Below, in pieces: positions 1 to 5,694 of a stretch of DNA of 5,694 nucleotides. The DNA comes from Candidatus Sulfotelmatobacter sp. GTDB lineage: Bacteria; Acidobacteriota; Terriglobia; Terriglobales; Acidobacteriaceae. Under the pieces are notes generated by a model. It was not told the DNA's origin. It searched no databases and saw nothing but the letters and a program-made list of their open reading frames with translations. Every line of letters begins with the position of its first letter. The stretch's first letter is position 1. Made by a program: the position numbers and the translations under genes. The stretch spans positions 1-5,694 of the forward strand of contig JASHRB010000534.1 in NCBI GenBank assembly GCA_030037575.1, in the 5' to 3' direction.

Positions 1-1289
1 TTCAGAGCACGCAGCTCCTCGAGGACCAAATCCTCGAGCTTACAATTCTTTTCCACGCACAGCCGCACCGCCTTGCCCACCTGCTCATGCGCCAATCGCG
101 ACGGAACCCCTTTCTTCACCAGATAGGTGGCCGCAGGCCATGCATTCAGGAATCCCGATCCGCAGGCCTCGCGCATGCGCTCCCAGTCAAACTCCACAGC
201 CTTCATGAACCCTGCGACCAGGGGCAGCGTGCCCATCGCCGCATCCGTCGCATCGAACAAAGGCTGTTGGGTCTCCTGCAAGTCTTTGTTGTAGGCCAGC
301 GGCAAACCCTTCATCGTGATGCTCAAGGCGGTGGCGCTCCCCACCATGCGCCCGCATTTCGCCCGCACCAGCTCCAGCAAATCCGGATTCTTTTTCTGCG
401 GCATGGCGCTGCTGCCCGTCGCATAAGACTCGGGCAGTCGTACGAAGCCGAACTCCCGCGAGGAAAAAACAATCATCTCCTCCGCCCATCGGCTCAAATG
501 CAGGCTGAGAAGCGAAAGCGAATTCACAAACTCCAGCGCAAAATCACGAGCGCTGGTCGCGTCCATGCTGTTGGCCATCACACCGTCGAACTCGAGCGCG
601 CCCGCCATGAGAGAGCGATCGAGCGGCAAGGTCGCGCCCGCCACAGCCCCCGATCCCAGCGGACACAAATTCACCCGCTTCCGGCAATCCTCGAGCCGCT
701 CGCAGTCGCGCAAGAACATTTCCACGTAAGCCAGCAGCCAATGCCCCACCAGCACGGGCTCCGCCGGTTGCAGATGCGTGTATGCCGGCATGGCCGCGGT
801 TCCGGCTTGCTCCGCCCGCTCCACCAACGCCGCGCACACCTCGGTCAGCCGGCTTCTCAGCTGATCAATCGCTGCCCGCACATACAAACGCAGGTCGGTA
901 GCCACCTGTTCATTGCGGCTTCGTCCGCTGTGCAGCTTGTACCCCAACTGGCCAACCCTGGCCACCAATTGCTTTTCCACAAAGTGGTGCACGTCCTCGG
1001 CCTCTTCATCCTGATCCTGATCCTGATCCTGAATATCGGATGGGGGCCTTCCCGCCGTTGCCGGATTTGGGGAAAGGCGGAGGTCGGAACTCCCCATCTC
1101 TTCCAGCCCCTGCAAAATGGCAATCAACTCAGCCGTCGACAAAATGCCAGCATGGTTCAGCGCTTTGGCATGGGCCGCGCTCGCCTCGAGCTCGTGGTGC
1201 AGCAGCCGCCGGTCGAACTCGAACGACCGCTGCCAGCGTTCGAACTCCGGATCCAACCCCTGCCGGAACCGGCCTGACCACATTTTCAT
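1..1289 (-). CDS. argH: Argininosuccinate lyase (3' end outside window), with a repeat-bearing insertion
   Basis: ArgH splits argininosuccinate into arginine and fumarate. The window holds 429 codons of a protein usually near 460 residues, so about 30 C-terminal residues are missing at the left edge. Family motifs: WSGRF (4-8), HSGRSRNEQVATDLRL (120-135), YTHLQPAEPV (170-179) with the catalytic histidine at 172, SMDATSARDF (241-250), and the fumarase/aspartase superfamily signature GSSAMPQKKNP (292-302) with catalytic Ser294. KGLPLAYNKDLQE (327-339) follows. The ATG at 1289 forms an ATGA overlap with the argG stop and has GGAGG seven bases upstream; a second ATG two codons on (MKM) is possible but less favoured. 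Counted against the E. coli sequence from memory, there are about 16 extra residues between Gly61 and Glu98, including four Gln-Asp units. The reading frame is unbroken through them and all active-site motifs are present, so the enzyme is probably functional. Confidence 0.97.
   Translation of the reverse strand, partial: MKMWSGRFRQGLDPEFERWQRSFEFDRRLLHHELEASAAHAKALNHAGILSTAELIAILQGLEEMGSSDLRLSPNPATAGRPPSDIQDQDQDQDEEAEDVHHFVEKQLVARVGQLGYKLHSGRSRNEQVATDLRLYVRAAIDQLRSRLTEVCAALVERAEQAGTAAMPAYTHLQPAEPVLVGHWLLAYVEMFLRDCERLEDCRKRVNLCPLGSGAVAGATLPLDRSLMAGALEFDGVMANSMDATSARDFALEFVNSLSLLSLHLSRWAEEMIVFSSREFGFVRLPESYATGSSAMPQKKNPDLLELVRAKCGRMVGSATALSITMKGLPLAYNKDLQETQQPLFDATDAAMGTLPLVAGFMKAVEFDWERMREACGSGFLNAWPAATYLVKKGVPSRLAHEQVGKAVRLCVEKNCKLEDLVLEELRAL
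1008..1031 (-). repeat. In-frame hexanucleotide microsatellite (CAGGAT)4 inside argH
   Basis: Four perfect tandem copies of ATCCTG on the plus strand read as CAGGAT on the coding strand. They encode Gln-Asp four times, ArgH residues 87-94. The repeat ends directly before the acidic segment EEAEDVHHFVE, which corresponds to the conserved AEDIH region of the family. The six-base unit means that copy-number change keeps the frame. It probably arose by slippage from a native Gln-Asp codon pair, which is inference. Confidence 0.9.
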
Positions 1290-2483
1290 CGCGCAACCTC
1301 CGCGCGTTGTCCCGCGCGCGTGCGCGAAGGCAGCCCCAGAATGCGGATGAACCCCGCCGCATCCTTCTGGTCGTAATTCTCGCCCATGGTGAACGACGAC
1401 AAGTCGGTGCGATACAGGGAGTACTCCGACTCGCGGCGCACCACCGCAACGTTGCCTTTATATAAAGACAAAGTCACGCTGCCTGAGATTTCCTGTTGCG
1501 TGGTCGCCACAAACCCGTCCAGGGCCTCGCGCAAGGGAGTGAACCACTGGCCGAAATAGACGAGTTCCGCGTACTTCAAACTCACTTGCTGCTTGAAATG
1601 CGCCAGCTCGCGCTCCAGGCACAGAGCCTCAAGTTCTCGATGGGCCGCCACCAGCAGCGTCCCGCCCGGAGTCTCATAACATCCGCGCGACTTGATTCCC
1701 ACCAATCGGTTCTCGACCAAGTCGATGCGCCCGATGGCGTTGCGCGCGCCGATTTCGTTCAACAACTCGACCAGCGACAGCGCATCCAGTTTCATCCCGC
1801 CCACCGAAACCGGCACACCTTTTTCGAACCCAATCTTCACCTGTTCTTCCTGATCCGGCGCCTCTTTCGGCGATCTTGTCATCTGCCAGGTCGAATCCAG
1901 CGGAGCACTGCCCGCATCCTCCAGCTCTCCGCCTTCATGGCTCAAATGCCACAAATTCCGGTCGCGGCTGTGAATTTTCTCCCGGCTTGCCGCCACCGGA
2001 ATGCCATGCCGCTCGGCGTAATCCAGGCAATCCTCGCGTGACTTCAGCCTCCACTCGCGCCAGGGAGCAATCACTTTCAACTCCGGCGCCAGCGCCTGAT
2101 AGGCCAACTCAAAGCGCACCTGATCGTTTCCTTTGCCCGTGCATCCATGCGCCACAGCCGTCGCCCCCTCGCGCAACGCAACCCCCACCTGATGTTTCGC
2201 GATCAGCGGACGGGCCAGCGAAGTCCCCAGCAAATATTTATGCTCATACACCGCGCCCGCCTGCAGCGCAGGAAACACGTACCCCGTCAAAAATTCCTTG
2301 CGCAGATCCTCGACGACAACCTTGCTCGCGCCCGTCCGGTAAGCTTTCTCGACCACCGCCTCAATGTCGTCCCCCTGCCCGACGTCGGCCACCATGGCAA
2401 TCACGTTGCACCCATAGTTTTCTTTCAGCCAGGGGACAATGATCGAGGTATCCAATCCGCCGGAATACGCCAGCACCACTTTG

Positions 2484-2491
<8 letters not shown>
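1286..2491 (-). CDS. argG: Argininosuccinate synthase
   Basis: This 401-residue cytoplasmic enzyme joins citrulline and aspartate, using ATP, to form argininosuccinate. The length is normal for the bacterial family (about 400). The N-type ATP-pyrophosphatase loop AYSGGLDTS is at residues 8-16, followed by MVADVGQGDD (33-42). The nucleotide/citrulline region HGCTGKGNDQVRFE is at 115-128, WHLSHEGGELED at 181-192 and KSRGCYETPGG at 267-277. The C-terminal helix region YDQKDAAGFIRILGLP (373-388) is well conserved. The start at 2491 puts the first strand directly after MTDK and has GAGGAG five bases upstream. A start 90 bases further up (2581) would add about 30 residues with no family counterpart, lying in the argF tail, and was rejected. 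The ORF overlaps argF by eight bases, and its TGA overlaps the argH ATG as ATGA. All catalytic motifs are intact. Confidence 0.98.
1297..1301 (-). promoter_or_regulatory. Ribosome-binding site for argH
   Basis: GGAGG on the coding strand is seven bases upstream of the ATG at 1289, within the last codons of argG. It supports the first of the two closely spaced ATG codons. Confidence 0.8.
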
Positions 2492-3544
<1,053 letters not shown>

Positions 3545-3548
<4 letters not shown>

Positions 3549-4330
3549 GGACAAGTAACCTCCGTCCCGCCCGACAATTTTTCGCGATAAAACTGCGGCA
3601 ACGCTTCCGCCTCCGTCGCCGGCAGAATTCGCACTCGTCCCACTCCCTGCTTCAACGCCTGGCCGCAAGCCTGCAACTTCGGTAACATTCCCCCGCTGAT
3701 CACCGACCCCGCTATCAACTCCGCCGCTTGCGTGGTCGTCAGCCACGGCATCACCGCGCCCCTCGCGTCTTTCACGCCCGGCACGTCGGTCAAAAAAATC
3801 AATGCATGGGCATGGCAGGCCGCCGCACACGCGGCTGCCATCTCATCCGCATTCACGTTGTAGTACTCACCGTCGCTGCCCAACACGAGCGAAGCCATTA
3901 CCGGAATGCCTCCCTGCGCCCACAGCGCCTCGATCCAGCAGGGCTCGGCAAAACAAATCTCGCCGACGAATCCCAAATCGCGCCCGTGAACAAATTTCTT
4001 GCGCCCGCGAAAACTCATCCCCTCTCCGCCGCAGAATCCAATCGCCGGCATTCCCGCAGCCTGGATGGCGGCAACCAACTTCTTGTTCACCATTCCACCC
4101 AGCACCATCAGCGCCGCGTCCCGCGTCTCCCCATCGGTCACGCGCAAGCCGTCGACGAATTCGCTCTTCTTTCCCAGCTTCCCGAGCCACCGCGTCAACG
4201 CGCCTCCGCCGCCATGCACCACCGCCACGCGGTGCCCATCCTGCGCCAGTTCCGCGATCGACTTGGCACACTTCCGCAGCATGGCCGCATCCTCCATGGC
4301 CTTGCCGCCGAGCTTCACCACCACGATCAC
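3545..4330 (-). CDS. argB: Acetylglutamate kinase, short (probably arginine-insensitive) form
   Basis: This 261-residue amino-acid kinase phosphorylates N-acetylglutamate with ATP, upstream of ArgC. Motifs in order: VKLGGKA with the phosphate-binding Lys6; the glycine-rich VHGGGG (38-43); FVDGLRVTDGET (58-69), which holds the substrate-contacting Arg63; NVNADEMAAA (158-167) with Asn158 and Asp162; LTDVPGV (180-186); and GGMLPK with Lys218. These correspond closely to Lys8, Asn158, Asp162 and Lys217 of the E. coli enzyme. The protein starts directly at the first beta-strand and lacks the N-terminal helix that interlocks dimers in arginine-inhibited hexameric kinases, so feedback inhibition is unlikely (inference). 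The start is GTG, forming a GTGA overlap with the argC stop, with GGGAGGGG upstream (the GGAGG core is seven bases away). The stop overlaps the argF ATG. argD, often placed next to argB, is absent. Confidence 0.96.
3559..3563 (-). promoter_or_regulatory. Ribosome-binding site for argF, supporting the early start
   Basis: GGAGG on the coding strand lies ten bases before the ATG at 3548, within the argB 3' end. No comparable site precedes the alternative Met35 codon at 3446. This site is the main reason to accept the 34-residue extension as translated. Confidence 0.8.
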
Positions 4331-5400
4331 GGCAACCCCTCCCGCTCATCCCACCCGTACATCAAATTCATGTTCTGGGCCGCCTGTCCGGCGGCACCTT
4401 TCAGCAGATTGTCCAGGCACGCAACCATCACCAGGCGCCGTCCATCGTCGGCCAGGCAAAATCCGATATCGCAATAGTTGGTGTGCAGCGAATACTGGAT
4501 TTGCGGCAGCTTCGGCGGGGCAAACACCCGCACCCAGCCCCGCTCGGCATAAAACTCGCGCAGGCAGTGCTCGATTTCCGCCGCCCTCCTCTGGCCATTC
4601 AGCCGCAAATAAATGGTCGACAAAATTCCGCGGGGAATGGGCAACAGATGCGGAGTAAAGGTCAGCTCTTCATCCTGCAACCCCAGCTGCTCGGCCATCT
4701 CGCCCAAATGGCGGTGTTCGAACACCGAGTATGCCGACACATTATCGGCCACGGACACAAAATGCGTTTTCGCCGTCGGAGCCCTGCCCGCGCCCGACAC
4801 GCCCGACTTCGAATCCGCGATGATTCCGCGCTCGCGATCCACCCATCCCGCCTTCACCAGGGGGGCCAGCGCCAGAATCACCGAAGTGGCATAGCAACCT
4901 GGATTGGCCACCAGCTGCGCCTTCCGGATGCAATCCGCATGCAGCTCGGGCAATCCATAAACCCCCCGCTCGGCAAGCTTCGCCGCCATTGCCGCATCCG
5001 CATCGTGGAATCCGTAAACCGCCCGATGCTCCTCCCGCTTCAACCTCCACGCGCCGCTGAAATCGATCACCCGCAAGCCCTGCGCAACCGCCTCCGGCAC
5101 GATCCGCCGCGAGGCCTCATGGGGTGTGGCCAGAAACAGCAACTTCACACCCTGCGCCCTCAATTCCGTGCCTGACCAAGCGCGCAGCGGATAGCCGCCG
5201 TTCCCCGCCAACTGGGGAAAAACTTCGGCGAGGTCAGCCGGAGCGTCTGCGCCGAGATCCTGGGCGCCGCTACTCGAGCGCTGCCGCCGCCGCAGCAGCA
5301 TCGGTTTTTCCAGCCGCGGATGCCGCTGCAGAATTCGCGCCAACTCCAAGCCCGAATATCCGGTAGCGCCGAGGACCGCCGTTTTCAGCTTCGCCGCCAT
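4327..5400 (-). CDS. argC: N-acetyl-gamma-glutamyl-phosphate reductase
   Basis: This 357-residue protein matches the usual length (about 340-360). It catalyses the NADPH-dependent reduction of N-acetylglutamyl 5-phosphate to N-acetylglutamate semialdehyde in the cytoplasm. The N-terminal Rossmann motif GATGYSG is at residues 11-17. The segment FLATPHEASR is near 89-98. The catalytic cysteine is Cys169 in NPGCYATS. The dimerisation/catalytic domain has SKSGVSGAGRAPT (about 197-209), HRHLGEM (229-235), the HLLPIPRGILST block (251-262) and a conserved C-terminal DNLLKGAAGQAAQNMN (330-345). The ATG overlaps the argR stop by one base and GAGGAG lies 11 bases upstream. The stop overlaps the argB GTG. 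An Arg/Ser-rich stretch at about residues 37-44 falls in a variable surface region and is encoded by short CGG/CTG-like runs; it does not touch known active-site motifs. All key residues are intact. Confidence 0.97.
   Translation of the reverse strand: MAAKLKTAVLGATGYSGLELARILQRHPRLEKPMLLRRRQRSSSGAQDLGADAPADLAEVFPQLAGNGGYPLRAWSGTELRAQGVKLLFLATPHEASRRIVPEAVAQGLRVIDFSGAWRLKREEHRAVYGFHDADAAMAAKLAERGVYGLPELHADCIRKAQLVANPGCYATSVILALAPLVKAGWVDRERGIIADSKSGVSGAGRAPTAKTHFVSVADNVSAYSVFEHRHLGEMAEQLGLQDEELTFTPHLLPIPRGILSTIYLRLNGQRRAAEIEHCLREFYAERGWVRVFAPPKLPQIQYSLHTNYCDIGFCLADDGRRLVMVACLDNLLKGAAGQAAQNMNLMYGWDEREGLP
4336..4343 (-). promoter_or_regulatory. Ribosome-binding site for argB, supporting its GTG start
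   Basis: The coding strand reads GGGAGGGG, with the GGAGG core ending seven bases before the GTG at 4330. The spacing is ideal. It lies inside the last codons of argC and, with the GTGA overlap, decides the non-ATG start. Confidence 0.85.
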
Positions 5401-5694
5401 CAGCCCAGCATCTCCTCAATGCGCGCCGCGACCTGCTTGGCCGCTTCTTTGTCGGGGCAAACAATCAAAATGGCATCGTCTCCGGCAATGGTTCCCAGCA
5501 CTTCGTCCCACTCCTGCTCGTCCAGCGCCGCCGCCACCGGCTGGGCGCTGCCGGTCACGGTTTTCACCACCAGCAGGTTCTGTGCCGGCCGCACATCCAG
5601 CACAAACTCCCTCACCAGCCGTTTCACCGGAGGCAGCGCCAAGGCCGCCGCGGCTTCGCCATGGGGCAACTCGTACCCCGCCGCGGTCTTGCTC
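5400..5694 (-). CDS. argR: Arginine repressor ArgR, C-terminal part (5' end outside window)
   Basis: About 98 C-terminal residues are present. The frame is open to the right edge (first complete codon ends at 5693), so the gene starts beyond it. A TTG at 5669 could be misread as a start, but coding clearly continues upstream. What is visible is the oligomerisation and arginine-binding domain, with a conserved core (VREFVLDV, then NLLVVKTVTGSAQPVAAALDE) and the family signature GTIAGDD, whose adjacent aspartates bind L-arginine in ArgR/AhrC proteins. The winged-helix DNA-binding domain lies outside the window. In this family arginine promotes hexamer assembly and binding to ARG boxes, repressing biosynthetic genes. 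The gene precedes argC and its TGA overlaps the argC ATG by one base (TGATG), so it appears to lead or sit near the head of the operon and probably represses its own transcription. The family call is secure; autoregulation is inferred from position. Confidence 0.93.
   Translation of the reverse strand, partial: SKTAAGYELPHGEAAAALALPPVKRLVREFVLDVRPAQNLLVVKTVTGSAQPVAAALDEQEWDEVLGTIAGDDAILIVCPDKEAAKQVAARIEEMLG
5412..5417 (-). promoter_or_regulatory. Probable ribosome-binding site for argC
   Basis: GAGGAG on the coding strand sits 11 bases before the argC ATG, inside the argR 3' end. The spacing is slightly long, so translation of argC may depend partly on re-initiation at the TGATG junction. 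Confidence 0.6.

Noticed and set aside
87..1277. A 396-codon plus-strand open frame opposite argH
   Set aside because: It lies fully antisense to argH, whose motifs are intact, and its Arg/His/Gln-rich translation matches no family I recognise.
3549..3830. An upstream extension of argF to an ATG at 3830
   Set aside because: It would overlap argB by nearly 290 bases and adds residues with no family match, while the ATGA overlap and GGAGG site support 3548.
3802..5175. A 457-codon plus-strand open frame across argB and argC
   Set aside because: It is antisense to two clearly recognised genes. Its translation is Pro/Arg/Ala/His-rich without any recognisable motif, as expected for the complement of GC-rich coding DNA.

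Overview
The window is one compact arginine-biosynthesis operon. It is read entirely from the minus strand, with essentially every base coding. In transcription order (high to low coordinates) the genes are argR (C-terminal part only, running off the right edge), argC, argB, argF, argG and argH (cut at the left edge, about 30 residues short of a normal length). No RNA genes, mobile elements, CRISPR arrays, intergenic promoters or terminators are visible. The operon promoter and ArgR operator must lie to the right of the window, and the end of the transcript to the left.

Every gene junction overlaps. argR/argC share one base (TGATG), argC/argB four (GTGA), argB/argF four (ATGA), argF/argG eight, and argG/argH four (ATGA). 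Each downstream start has a GGAGG or GAGGAG ribosome-binding site inside the preceding gene. This suggests strong translational coupling and fixes the starts well, including a GTG start for argB and an early start for argF.

Together the genes cover these steps: N-acetylglutamate phosphorylation (ArgB), reduction to the semialdehyde (ArgC), ornithine to citrulline (ArgF), citrulline to argininosuccinate (ArgG), and release of arginine (ArgH). ArgR is the arginine-sensing repressor. The aminotransferase ArgD and the acetylglutamate/deacetylation steps (ArgJ, or ArgA plus ArgE) are not here, so they must be encoded elsewhere or bypassed. ArgB is the short form that lacks the N-terminal helix of arginine-inhibited kinases. 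Control by arginine is therefore probably transcriptional through ArgR.

The base composition is GC-rich with strong Shine-Dalgarno sites. From memory, the residue patterns of ArgC, ArgB, ArgF and ArgG resemble those of soil Acidobacteriota. That assignment is inference and was not tested by a search.

Two genes carry odd in-frame additions: a (CAGGAT)4 microsatellite within a roughly 16-residue excess in ArgH, and a 34-residue low-complexity N-terminal extension in ArgF made partly of a 21-bp tandem repeat and a perfect 7-bp hairpin. Otherwise this is a well-known pathway. I see no previously undescribed system.
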